NCBI GenBank assembly: GCA_035485575.1
Contig: DATHNW010000008.1
Span: forward strand, 179,590 to 243,589
From: DASRHD01 sp035485575
GTDB lineage: Bacteria; Verrucomicrobiota; Verrucomicrobiia; Opitutales; Opitutaceae
Length of the DNA: 64,000 nucleotides
Direction of reading: 5' to 3'
Part shown: positions 8,954-17,131 of the stretch, one piece after another
Layout: each line of letters starts with the position of its first letter
Position numbering within the stretch: position 1 is the stretch's first letter
Made by a program: the position numbers and the translations under genes
The notes under the pieces: generated by a model
What the model was told of the DNA's origin: nothing
The model's input: only the letters and a program-made list of their open reading frames with translations
Database searches by the model: none

Positions 8954-10119
8954 TCCGCGGACCGGCGGCCAAGCCCAAGCGCATGTTGTATCAGCCCCAA
9001 GCTGCGACCGATGGTATGTGTACCAAGGGCCCGGCGCTGGCCGCGGGTTCGGAGCAGCCGGCGCCGTGCGGGATCACGGCGCAGTTGCTCGGCTTTCTCC
9101 ACCAGTTCCGTTGCATCACGATAGGTTTCAATTTCCACACCGGGCTCATAGAGATCCTCCAGCCCGGGCGCCCACTCGGTGAGGTAACACGCGCCGAGCA
9201 TCGGTGCCTCGATGTCCCTGAGGCGCGAGTAACGATGGGGCCTTTGGAAGGAATGGCGGAAACTCGGATAGCGGTTAATCCCGATCACGATCTGGCTTTC
9301 ACGGGTGACGAGCAAATAGGCCTCTCCGCTGATCGAAGGCCGACAATGGGGCGCATGCCAGTCGTTGGATCGGCCCGGCCGCCAGCGATAGGTGGCGCGC
9401 ATCGCGAAGCCGCGCAGCCCGTGCTCGCGCCAGAATTCCATCTGGTTGGCCAGCTTTTTTGCCAGCGTCTGGGGGGGGGCGGATGCCGGAGCGGTACCCG
9501 GCAGCCAGCCGTCGCCATGCACCCGGAGCGGCAGGCCGCGTGCCACGGCCTGACCCAGCAGTTCGTCGCGCAATGGGTCGTGCGAGCCGATGAAGACAGT
9601 GTCGTTGTTTTCGCTTTCAGGCACGGTGCGAAATTTGGGCGGCACCCAGGCCGGCATCGGAGCATAAACAAAGGCGAATTTTGCCGCGGTGTAGAGTGGG
9701 CGTGCCTCCGCCTCGGGCACCCAGTGAAGATCGAAGGCCCCGTAGGCCTCCGGCATGTGCGTGAGTTCGCGTACATTGTCACAAAAAAAATTGACGCAGG
9801 GAATACCCAGATCGCGGATGGCGCGCACCGCGCCGGGCTCGACTTGGTAGGGAAAGAGATAGGAAAGAAACAGGTCAATCGGCCGACGCGCATGTTCCGC
9901 GCGCAAAAATGCCACGGTCTGCGTCCAGGTTTTTTCCAGCCACTGGCGGCGCGCTTCGGGCGAAAACGCATTCAGTCCCTCGGCCCAGTCAACTCCTGGG
10001 GCCTCCAGCCATTCATGGCCGGCCTCGACCAGGCCGTTCTTGAAGTAATTCGCCCAGAAGGAATATGCCGGCACATCGTGACGGCGTACGGCCTGCTGGC
10101 AGCTCAAGAAAATACGCAT
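8950..10119 (-). CDS. CgeB-like glycosyltransferase
   Basis: A 389-residue soluble protein. The C-terminal half resembles the CgeB/Glyco_trans_1_2 donor domain: SQIVIGINRYPSFRHSF, then RLRDIEAPMLGACYLTEWA, then GLEDLYEPGVEIETYRDATE, where glutamates and a short helix form the sugar-nucleotide site. The N-terminus starts MRIFLSCQQAVRRHD, chosen over a Met ten codons upstream because it begins at the first beta strand. The 3' end overlaps the AT3 start as ATGA (8950-8953). It probably acts in the cytoplasm on the growing glycan. CgeB-type proteins are a loosely characterised GT group, so the exact linkage is open. Confidence 0.75.
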   Translation of the reverse strand: MRIFLSCQQAVRRHDVPAYSFWANYFKNGLVEAGHEWLEAPGVDWAEGLNAFSPEARRQWLEKTWTQTVAFLRAEHARRPIDLFLSYLFPYQVEPGAVRAIRDLGIPCVNFFCDNVRELTHMPEAYGAFDLHWVPEAEARPLYTAAKFAFVYAPMPAWVPPKFRTVPESENNDTVFIGSHDPLRDELLGQAVARGLPLRVHGDGWLPGTAPASAPPQTLAKKLANQMEFWREHGLRGFAMRATYRWRPGRSNDWHAPHCRPSISGEAYLLVTRESQIVIGINRYPSFRHSFQRPHRYSRLRDIEAPMLGACYLTEWAPGLEDLYEPGVEIETYRDATELVEKAEQLRRDPARRRLLRTRGQRRALGTHTIGRSLGLIQHALGLGRRSAE

Positions 10120-10299
10120 GATCTCAGGGGCGGGGATTGCACCGGGCAATCAACCAAGAGGGAATGCATCCAGCATCGCTGGACCGCGGCTCTGATGGTA
10201 ATGAAATTCGGGCACTATGTATTATGTGCGGAAGGGCAAGGCAGGTCAGCCGGGAGACGGTATGGATTGCCGCGAGGCTGGCATTGCCGGTCGATTGGC
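10120..10299. other. Short intergenic gap inside the cluster
   Basis: About 180 bp separate the CgeB-like gene from the next AT3 gene upstream, one of the widest gaps in the cluster. It holds an AT-richer patch, including CACATAATACATAGTG near 10213-10230 read on the minus strand, that could be part of an internal promoter. I could not pair it convincingly with a -35 element. A 79-codon minus-strand frame here has no recognisable content and runs into the AT3 gene. I see no real gene. Confidence 0.4.
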
Positions 10300-11574
10300 T
10301 CAGCTGGATGCAGGCTCCGGAACGGTCATCGGCCGGGCGGCAGTCGGGCGATGGCGCAACCACCAGTTTTTGATCCGGACTTGAAAAACCAGCTCAAGCA
10401 ATGACGCCGCGCCAATGGTGAGGATCAGCCAGGTTGCGAGCCGCAGCAGATATCCAGCGCAGGACCCGTGGGGCAGGGGCAGGCGTTGCACGACGAAAAG
10501 CATCGGAAAATGGATGATATAAAACGCATAAGAAATTTTGCCCAGCGGTGCGAAGATTTTGAGCCAGTCAATCCGCCGGAATCCGGCAAAAACACAGGCG
10601 ACGGCTCCATATCCCGTGGCGATCAGCCACTGTAAAGAATCACCAAGACGACCCAGCAAAAGCAGCAAAACGACGGTGCCGATTACCTGGCCAAAAGCCG
10701 CGATTTTAACCAGGCCCGCACCAGGCAGTTTTCTCCGCGAGGCTGCGGCCATGATAAGGAGCGCCGACGGCAGCAGGCTGACATTTGAGAGATTAACAAG
10801 TCCCGCATAGTCTCTTTTGAATCCAAGGCCGTTCAGAAAAATACGGCCGCAAGCGAAATGGTGGGTGGCCATGAGTAGAAATATCCCGCTCAGCAAAGGT
10901 CCGGCCGGCTCGGCGGCCGATGCGAGACGCGGTTGCCGGGAGAGCCACCAACCGGTGCCCCAAAAAAGCCAGCCGCAGCCATAGCCGGCTATGAAAAATG
11001 GAAAGCCGGGTACGAACCATCCCATTGCTCCAAGTGCAAGCGCTCCCGTGAAGTGCAGCCAAAATGGCGGCCGATAACGCCAGAGGGCCAAAAACAGGAG
11101 ATAATACATGACTTCATAATGCAGGCTCCACAAGGGGCCGTTGGCCTTGATCGGCAATAGGGTCGTGGAGAAGTAGGGATCGAGGTTTTGCAGGAAAAAC
11201 AAATTTCCGATGATCGCTCTCACGGATTCACCGGAACTGACTAATGCGGAGAAGAACCATGCGATGATGTAGATCGGCAGGATGCGGAGGGCGCGCCGGG
11301 ACAGATAGTCCTTGGCGGCGTTGGCCGAGAACGGCTCCGGATCGGTCAGGCCGATGACGTAACCCGAGAGCATAAAGAACAGCATCACGCCGGCGTGACC
11401 GGCTTGAAAAAAAGGCCATGGTGCGGGGGGAGACCAGGTCGGGTCGAGAATTGCGATGGCGAGACAATGGCCCAAGGCGACCAAAAGCATGGCGATGCCG
11501 CGCACACCTTCAACCGGCGCTTCGAAGATGCGGCTGGAGTCCCGCAGGGCGGCCGGTGTTTGGACTACAGGCAT
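10300..11574 (-). CDS. Membrane acyltransferase, AT3 family (copy C)
   Basis: A 424-residue AT3 protein. The N-terminus carries VEGVRGIAMLLVALGHCLAI (the conserved Arg and His of the family), then GVMLFFMLSGYVIGLTDPEP, and later SLHYEVMYYLLFLALWRY and ISYAFYIIHFPMLFVVQRL. About ten transmembrane segments are expected. It is a paralogue of copy A (6648-7895): order, length and many short motifs match, for example GYGCGWLFWGTGWWLSRQP against GYASGWLFWGAGWWLARQT. The likely role is O-acetylation or related acylation of the exported glycan. Having three AT3 genes suggests several acylation sites or acceptors. Confidence 0.9.
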   Translation of the reverse strand: MPVVQTPAALRDSSRIFEAPVEGVRGIAMLLVALGHCLAIAILDPTWSPPAPWPFFQAGHAGVMLFFMLSGYVIGLTDPEPFSANAAKDYLSRRALRILPIYIIAWFFSALVSSGESVRAIIGNLFFLQNLDPYFSTTLLPIKANGPLWSLHYEVMYYLLFLALWRYRPPFWLHFTGALALGAMGWFVPGFPFFIAGYGCGWLFWGTGWWLSRQPRLASAAEPAGPLLSGIFLLMATHHFACGRIFLNGLGFKRDYAGLVNLSNVSLLPSALLIMAAASRRKLPGAGLVKIAAFGQVIGTVVLLLLLGRLGDSLQWLIATGYGAVACVFAGFRRIDWLKIFAPLGKISYAFYIIHFPMLFVVQRLPLPHGSCAGYLLRLATWLILTIGAASLLELVFQVRIKNWWLRHRPTAARPMTVPEPASS

Positions 11575-11637
11575 AGTTTGAAGCTTGGGTTAACCGGGGT
11601 GCCGGGCAAAACCGGCCGTGCCGTCGCGCCAGCCAGG

Positions 11638-12348
11638 CTACTCACTGACCGGGGGATTGATCCAGCTGCCGAGGATGCCTGCGACGGCAAGATGCTCGAC
11701 CGGCTGCAGCCGGAGTCCGAGGTATTGGATGGCATTGTAGGCGGCGGCTTCGACCGATCCCGGCGGATCTCCATGGCGGAACGCATCGCGCTCGGGATGC
11801 AGTGAATTTTGCAGCATGCGCCAGAATGAGCGGGGCCCGACGATACGCGTTTGCGGGGCATAGATTTCATCCAGTGTCCGTTCCCACAGGCGCGCGGCGA
11901 CGGTGCGGTTGCGCAGCAGGTAGCAACGCGTTGAAATTTCCCTGCGTTTTCCCTGCGTATAAATTTTAGCGGCCACGTCGGCCTCACCGAGCGCCAGCCC
12001 GGTGCCCCGGCCGACGCGGTAGCGGCCCGAAATTTTCAGGATCGGCACGCTGTCGGGCAGCGCCGGAAGGGCGCCGAGCAGCAGCCACATCTCGCCAATG
12101 CCCTTGTTGCGAATGGGCGGATGGTCGAAATGCAGCACGCGTGCCGGTGCAAGCGCCGCCTCGCGACCGCGCAGCCAGCCGCCGGCGGAATTGTCGACGA
12201 TAAAAATTTCCTTCACGCCCAGCTCGACGAGCGATGCCACGGTGCCGCACGTGTGTTCCAGTCGCTGCTCGGGGGTAAACGTGGTGCGCACACCGTCATG
12301 GCTCGGGAGCGGGCTGGGGGCGACGGTGGAGGAAACGATGGCAATCAT
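11638..12348 (-). CDS. Uncharacterised protein, possibly GT-A-like
   Basis: A 236-residue soluble protein that I do not recognise. It starts MIAIVSSTVAPSPLPS at an ATG overlapping the upstream stop as ATGA (12345-12348). Features that recall a GT-A fold are a first beta strand (IAIVSST), a predicted strand with an acidic end (EIFIVDNSAGG), and the motif ILKISGRYRVGRG, where a conserved glycosyltransferase often has its metal or donor loop. No DXD motif, membrane helix or signal peptide is visible. Its position between three GT2 genes and an AT3 gene makes a glycan role likely. It could also be a non-catalytic or diverged member. Function is not assigned. Confidence 0.6.
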   Translation of the reverse strand: MIAIVSSTVAPSPLPSHDGVRTTFTPEQRLEHTCGTVASLVELGVKEIFIVDNSAGGWLRGREAALAPARVLHFDHPPIRNKGIGEMWLLLGALPALPDSVPILKISGRYRVGRGTGLALGEADVAAKIYTQGKRREISTRCYLLRNRTVAARLWERTLDEIYAPQTRIVGPRSFWRMLQNSLHPERDAFRHGDPPGSVEAAAYNAIQYLGLRLQPVEHLAVAGILGSWINPPVSE

Positions 12349-13310
12349 GAGGATCGTCTGCGTACGAGGCGGCGGCCGATGACTTGCGCGCGCCGGGCGA
12401 ATTTCCAGCCGCATATATGGCGGATCAGTTGAAACACCCGGCCGCCCCCGAGTGCGAGGTCGCAGCCGCCCAGTTCCCGGATTCGCTGTTCGGCTTGTGT
12501 CACGAGATCGGGGGCAAAGGGATAGGCGCTGTAGGCGAGGCGCTGCAGGTTGATGGCGCTGGCCTGTCGCGTGCGCGGGCTGTTTTCGCGCGCGAGCAGC
12601 GCCTCGGTGCCGAGTTGGGTGGAAAGGAAAGCCGATTCCCAGGCCGGCCGGCTGGTCGACTGGCTCAGACTGCTGCCGAGGCTGGAGCGATAGAAGGTGC
12701 GCGCACCGGGACAAAAGGCCGCTCCCTGACTGTTGAGCAGCACGCGCGTGAAATAATCGAAGTCATTGATGAGCGAAAGTCGCTCGTTCCAGGGCCCGGC
12801 CGCCGCCGCCACGCTGCGGGGCACGAGCCAGCTTGAGCCATGCATCATGCCGCCGCCCGACCATGAGGTGACCAGCCAGTCCACCGGCGACAGATCCTGC
12901 CAGACCGGTTCTGGCTGGAAAACTGCGTCCTGGGGCGAGTGGTAAAATCGTGCCCATTCGCCTGCTGCGACCCAGCCTTCGGGCAAGGTGCCGAGCCGGC
13001 GCATTTGCACCGAGATTTTTTCCGGGGCCAGCAGGTCATCGGCGTCAAGATACTCAAGATAATCGCCCTGGGCCAGGCGCAGTGCATGGTTGAACGCAGC
13101 ACACTGGCCGGCGTTGGACTGGTGCACAATTTTAAGATCGGGGCCCGCCAGCCGTGCGACCAGTTCGGCGGAACCGTCGGTCGAACCGTCATCGACAAAA
13201 ATGATCTCATAAGAGCGCCACGTCTGGGCTCGCACCGAGGCGATCGCCGCCTCCAGCCACGGTGCGGCATTGTAGCAGGGAATCAGCACCGAAACGAGGG
13301 GCGTGCTCAT
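12345..13310 (-). CDS. Glycosyltransferase family 2 (first of three)
   Basis: A 321-residue GT2 enzyme. It begins MSTPLVSVLIPCYNAAPWLE, the classical GT2 first strand and loop, then EIIFVDDGSTDGSAELVAR (nucleotide-binding acidic motif), and later YLEYLDADDLLAPEKI, which contains the DXD-type metal site. The C-terminal part lacks membrane helices, so it is cytosolic or peripheral. The start at 13310 overlaps the upstream stop as ATGA. It probably adds a sugar to a lipid-linked intermediate. Two further GT2 genes lie immediately upstream, suggesting successive transfers in one repeating unit. Confidence 0.92.
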   Translation of the reverse strand: MSTPLVSVLIPCYNAAPWLEAAIASVRAQTWRSYEIIFVDDGSTDGSAELVARLAGPDLKIVHQSNAGQCAAFNHALRLAQGDYLEYLDADDLLAPEKISVQMRRLGTLPEGWVAAGEWARFYHSPQDAVFQPEPVWQDLSPVDWLVTSWSGGGMMHGSSWLVPRSVAAAAGPWNERLSLINDFDYFTRVLLNSQGAAFCPGARTFYRSSLGSSLSQSTSRPAWESAFLSTQLGTEALLARENSPRTRQASAINLQRLAYSAYPFAPDLVTQAEQRIRELGGCDLALGGGRVFQLIRHICGWKFARRAQVIGRRLVRRRSS

Positions 13311-14311
13311 GTGCCGGGCTTGAAGGTGGGAGCGCGATGATAAACGGGCTCGGCCCGTTGCCCCGGTCTGAACCGGCGGATCAATCGTTCCCGCAAACGC
13401 AGGGCCAGCCGCGGGGCCAGCGGACCGAGGAGACGAAACAGCGCGCCACCGGGTACGGGAATGCCGGGCGCGATCTGCCGGGCCAGCAGTGCGGCGCGAT
13501 CGGCATTTTCCCAATCGCCGTACGCGCCGGACAACCCCGCGGTGATCCACAGGCGCCAGGCCACGATTTGGAGATGATGTCCCTGCACGGCGGCCGCAGC
13601 CTTGCGCAATACGTGGTAGGTCGAGCGCTGCGCGCCAGGCAGGTTGCTTGTCGTCATCGAACTCTGCCGGATATAATTGATGACCGTGAATGCAGGATCG
13701 GCATCGAAACGCAGCCCGGCCAGCGCCATGCGGAAATGCCCCGCCTGATCCTCGCTTTGCAATACTTGCGGGTCTTCGTCCCAGCCGCCGGCGCGCAAAA
13801 AGGCATCGCGTCGGTATAATCCACAGAATGGATTGACCTGTTCGGACAGACAGTAGGCGAGGGCATCACGCCGCAGCGCCTCGCCGTCAAACACCCGGGT
13901 GCCGAGCATCCGGCCGTCTTCGTGGTCGAACGAGCGGTAGCAGAAGAAAACCACGTCGGGCCCGTCGGGGCGCATCATCCAGGGCCGGGCGGTTTCGACG
14001 AAGTTTGGTTCGAGGGCGTCATCGGCGTCATGAAAATGGAGCCAGTTGCAGCTGCTCTTTTGCGCCAGGACATTTTTGCCGTACGAGCATCCGGCGTTGC
14101 GTTCGCCCCGTATCACCTGTACACCGAAGCTGCGCGCCACTTCGGCGGTATTGTCGGTGCTGGCGTCATCGTAGACCCAGATTTCGTCGAATGGGGTGGT
14201 CTGCCGGCGGGCGCTCTCCAGGAGGCGGCCGATAAAGCCCGCGGCGTTATAGGCCGGGATGCACAAGGCGAGCGTGGCCGGGCTGGGGTTCACAGGCGGG
14301 AAGCACGCCAT
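13307..14311 (-). CDS. Glycosyltransferase family 2 (second of three)
   Basis: A 334-residue GT2 protein. The first strand is TLALCIPAYNAAGFIGRLLE, the nucleotide site is IWVYDDASTDNTAEVAR and the metal motif lies in WLHFHDADDALEPNF. The start at 14311 (MACFPPVNPSP) is the ATG nearest the domain edge and gives a 22-bp overlap with the upstream gene's end. A start farther upstream would overlap much more. The downstream overlap with the next gene is ATGA (13307-13310). It is predicted to act in the cytoplasm on the same glycan as the two neighbouring GT2 enzymes. The sugar is not known. Confidence 0.9.
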   Translation of the reverse strand: MACFPPVNPSPATLALCIPAYNAAGFIGRLLESARRQTTPFDEIWVYDDASTDNTAEVARSFGVQVIRGERNAGCSYGKNVLAQKSSCNWLHFHDADDALEPNFVETARPWMMRPDGPDVVFFCYRSFDHEDGRMLGTRVFDGEALRRDALAYCLSEQVNPFCGLYRRDAFLRAGGWDEDPQVLQSEDQAGHFRMALAGLRFDADPAFTVINYIRQSSMTTSNLPGAQRSTYHVLRKAAAAVQGHHLQIVAWRLWITAGLSGAYGDWENADRAALLARQIAPGIPVPGGALFRLLGPLAPRLALRLRERLIRRFRPGQRAEPVYHRAPTFKPGT

Positions 14312-15279
14312 TTTGGCGGTGGCCAGGCGCAGGCGGCGAGAACCGCCTGCTTCGCGGCAAGGTTGCGGCGGCGGGTAAACCACTTGAACACCCGCTGGCT
14401 GCGGTTGAACCAGGCGCGAAATAACCGGTTGCGCGTCGGCCGGCCATGGCGCGACCAGATGAGCTGGTCGTCTTCCTTCCATTTTTCACGCCAGCGGGGT
14501 GCCGCACTCTTTGACTCGCCGTGGATGCGGCAGACGGCGAGGGGCTGTGGCAGGTAATTCAGGCGCCGGCCGGGCACGAGGCGCTGCCAGAGTTCGCCGT
14601 CGACATTGCAATTCAAGTCGGTCCAAAGCGGCACGTGGACGGCGCGCTTCCAGAAGGTCGCATGCGAGGGCAGGACTCCGCCGAACTGCAGAAACTCCGG
14701 GCGCACCCAGTAACCCTGCCAGTATTGCAGGGAATGATCGTCCTCAAAGTATTCAAGTGCATCGGCGTAGACGATCTCGGCGCGGCTTTGCTGGAAGGCA
14801 TGCGCGACGGCGAACAGCGCGCCGGGCAGCAGATAGTCATCGCTGTTGAGCCAGCCCACGATTTCACCGGTTGCTCGCTCAAAGCCCTGGTTGATGGCGT
14901 CAGCTTGGCCGCGGTCGCGTCGCGAATGCCAGTAGGAAAGGCGTGAAGCGTAGCGTTCGATCATGCCGGCCGATCCATCGGACGAACCCCCGTCGATGAC
15001 AATGTACTCGAGTGCCGGATAATTTTGCAGAAGCACGGAGCGGAGCGTCTCCTCGATGTAGGCCGCCTGTTGGTAACTTGGTGTCACGATGGTGATGCGC
15101 GGCCATGTGCCCGGGGCGGACGGGGGCACGGTTTCCACGGTCCAGGGCCAGCCGGTGCGGCCCGGCGGCGGGGGCGGCAGGCTGGCCAGCAGGCTCTGCG
15201 GTGGAAATGACATGATCGGTCGTGAAGGCCGGTCGGCCATGCAGCTGGGTTGGTCGAAGGGATCCTTACCGTAGACCAA
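14290..15279 (-). CDS. Glycosyltransferase family 2 (third of three)
   Basis: A 329-residue GT2 enzyme with RITIVTPSYQQAAYIEETLR as first strand, YIVIDGGSSDGSAGMIERYA as nucleotide site, and GEIVGWLNSDDYLLPGALFA holding the acidic metal motif. The start is uncertain. A TTG at 15279 has an AGGA-type sequence about eight bases upstream, while ATG codons at 15240 and 15213 would remove a proline-rich N-terminus of low conservation. No membrane segment is seen. It lies about 120 bp from the hexapeptide acyltransferase upstream. It probably contributes one sugar linkage of the repeating unit. Confidence 0.88.
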   Translation of the reverse strand: MVYGKDPFDQPSCMADRPSRPIMSFPPQSLLASLPPPPPGRTGWPWTVETVPPSAPGTWPRITIVTPSYQQAAYIEETLRSVLLQNYPALEYIVIDGGSSDGSAGMIERYASRLSYWHSRRDRGQADAINQGFERATGEIVGWLNSDDYLLPGALFAVAHAFQQSRAEIVYADALEYFEDDHSLQYWQGYWVRPEFLQFGGVLPSHATFWKRAVHVPLWTDLNCNVDGELWQRLVPGRRLNYLPQPLAVCRIHGESKSAAPRWREKWKEDDQLIWSRHGRPTRNRLFRAWFNRSQRVFKWFTRRRNLAAKQAVLAACAWPPPKWRASRL

Positions 15280-15398
15280 AGGTTATATTTCCTGCATGCG
15301 TTTCTTGCATGCGATGGAGTGGAGTCCGCCGGACCGGGAGAGGATGAATTCCATCTTGCCCGGAAAGTCGTGGAACTGACAAGGTGGCGCAGCCGGCA

Positions 15399-15893
15399 TC
15401 AAGGCGTTTTGGGGGGCGCAGGCGGGCGAGGCGCCGCCGGTACGCCGATAACTGTGATTCCGGGTGGCACATTTTTTGTGACGACGGCCCCGGCGCCGAT
15501 AACGGCGCCGTCTCCGACGGTGACACCAGGCAGGATTACCGCGTGGCTGCCGATCCACACATTACGGCCGATCACCACCGGTTGTGCGATCAGGCTTTCC
15601 GCGTGACTTGAGGCGCGGGGATCATGCGTGAGAGAAGTGATGGCGACATGGCTGGCGATGAGACAGTCGTCGCCAATGGTGACACCGCCCTGGCCCCAAA
15701 TATGTACGAACGCGTTGATCGACACCCGGTCACCGAGACGGACCTTGTCGGCGCCATTGATCACCACCGGCCACTGGATGGAGACGTCCGTGCCGCAGGT
15801 GACAAACTGGGCGCGCAGGAGCGCCTCACGCCGCTGGTTGGTCCAGAGCTCCAGGCGTCGCCACAGCCGCAATTTCAAAGGAAGGGGGTTCAT
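15399..15893 (-). CDS. Hexapeptide-repeat acyltransferase (LbH)
   Basis: A 164-residue left-handed beta-helix acyltransferase. Hexapeptide repeats run through GADKVRLGDRVSINAFVHIW, then VTIGDDCLIASHVAI, and end in VVIGRNVWIGSHAVILPGVT followed by VGDGAVIGAGAVVTKNVP, a typical CysE/LacA/WbbJ tail. The likely catalytic His sits in ITSLTHDP. Members use acetyl-CoA to O- or N-acetylate sugars in the cytoplasm as trimers. The start at 15893 overlaps the ABC ATPase stop as ATGA (15890-15893). An ATG three codons upstream is possible. In this cluster it would acetylate a sugar precursor before export, unlike the membrane AT3 enzymes. Confidence 0.9.
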   Translation of the reverse strand: MNPLPLKLRLWRRLELWTNQRREALLRAQFVTCGTDVSIQWPVVINGADKVRLGDRVSINAFVHIWGQGGVTIGDDCLIASHVAITSLTHDPRASSHAESLIAQPVVIGRNVWIGSHAVILPGVTVGDGAVIGAGAVVTKNVPPGITVIGVPAAPRPPAPPKTP

Positions 15894-17128
15894 GGGAGCC
15901 ATTCTGGCCGGAGGGAAAAACGGCCGAGTCGCTGGTCAAAGGCGCGCCCATTGGCGAAACCCGTCTCGACTTGAAAACTTTCGGCTAGCTCGACCCAGTC
16001 AAGAAACTGACGTGACGAATCGAAGATGCCCGCCGAGACAAGATAGCGTCCGGGGGCAAATGGATTTTTAAAGATGGCGGACACGGTGCCTGCCGGCCCG
16101 CCTGGCGTGGTGAACGGCCCGGTATCGCGCTGGAAACTGGCGGCCAGGCATTCGCCATCTTCAGCGTATACCAGCAGGAAGAATTCCAGTGAAGTCACCA
16201 TGGGCTGCACCTCGAAATCGATGTCGATGCGGATGCTCTCGAAAATCGCATAGACCGGCTCCGCCCCCGTCGGCGCATTAAGGCGCAGGGCGGTGATGCG
16301 GGCGCGCCCGTCGCCGGCAACGTGCCGGTAGGCGGAGCGGCCCTTGGACCGCGGCACCATTTTCATATAGTGGGTTATGGCTTCGACGGGCAGGGCGTCG
16401 GCCACGAGCCGTCCTTCGTGCAGAACGAGAGCCCGGGTGCAAAGCTGGCGGACGGAGGCGAAATTATGACTCACGAAGAGAATGGTCCTTCCCTCCTGCC
16501 GCGTTACGCTTTCGAGCTTGCCCAGGCATTTGCGCTGGAAGGCGATGTCCCCGACCGCGAGCACTTCGTCGATGATGAGGATTTCGGGTTCAAGGTGCGC
16601 GGCCACGGCAAAGGCGAGGCGCACATACATGCCGCTTGAGTAGTGCTTCACCGGTGTGTCGATGAAACGTTCGATCTCGGCGAAGGCGACGATCTCGTCG
16701 AACTTGCGGCGGATTTCGGCGCGCGTCATGCCGAGGATGGCACCGTTGAGGAAAACATTTTCACGGCCGGTCAATTCCGGGTGAAAGCCCGTGCCCACCT
16801 CAAGCAGCGAAGCCACGCGTCCGCGGAGCGCAACCCGGCCGGCGGTTGGTTCGGTGATGCGCGAAAGAATTTTGAGCAGGGTGGACTTACCCGCGCCGTT
16901 GCGTCCGATGATGCCGACGACTTCGCCGTGATTGACAGAAAAATTGACTTCACGAAGTGCCCAGAACTCTTCGCGGCCGGGAGATTTTTCCTGGTGATCA
17001 CGCCGCAGCCAGCGGGCGGGCGCATGCAAAGCCGAAGTAAGTTTCTCGCGCAATGAACCAAGCGCGGCCTGATGGTGCAGCGTGTAGCGCTTGCCCAGAT
17101 TCTCGACGGTGATAACGGGTTCGCCCAC
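15890..17128 (-). CDS. wzt: Polysaccharide ABC exporter ATPase with C-terminal substrate domain
   Basis: A 412-residue protein. The N-terminal ABC domain has Walker A GIIGRNGAGKSTLLK, signature YSSGMYVRLAFA, Walker B PEILIIDEVLAVGD and switch His in ILFVSHN. The spacing and the GTGFHPELTGRENVFLNG stretch are typical of O-antigen and teichoic acid exporters. The C-terminal ~150 residues (from about SKGRSAYRHVAGDGRARI) match the Wzt-C beta-sandwich, which in known systems binds the modified non-reducing end of the glycan before export. It pairs with the permease gene 3 bp upstream. Together they indicate ABC-dependent, not Wzy-dependent, export. The cluster's methyl- and acyltransferases could produce the cap recognised by this domain. 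Confidence 0.93.
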   Translation of the reverse strand: MGEPVITVENLGKRYTLHHQAALGSLREKLTSALHAPARWLRRDHQEKSPGREEFWALREVNFSVNHGEVVGIIGRNGAGKSTLLKILSRITEPTAGRVALRGRVASLLEVGTGFHPELTGRENVFLNGAILGMTRAEIRRKFDEIVAFAEIERFIDTPVKHYSSGMYVRLAFAVAAHLEPEILIIDEVLAVGDIAFQRKCLGKLESVTRQEGRTILFVSHNFASVRQLCTRALVLHEGRLVADALPVEAITHYMKMVPRSKGRSAYRHVAGDGRARITALRLNAPTGAEPVYAIFESIRIDIDFEVQPMVTSLEFFLLVYAEDGECLAASFQRDTGPFTTPGGPAGTVSAIFKNPFAPGRYLVSAGIFDSSRQFLDWVELAESFQVETGFANGRAFDQRLGRFSLRPEWLP

Positions 17129-17131
17129 GGT

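Noticed and set aside
10124..10363. 79-residue minus-strand frame between the CgeB-like and AT3 genes
   Set aside because: No recognisable content; it overlaps the AT3 gene end in another frame.
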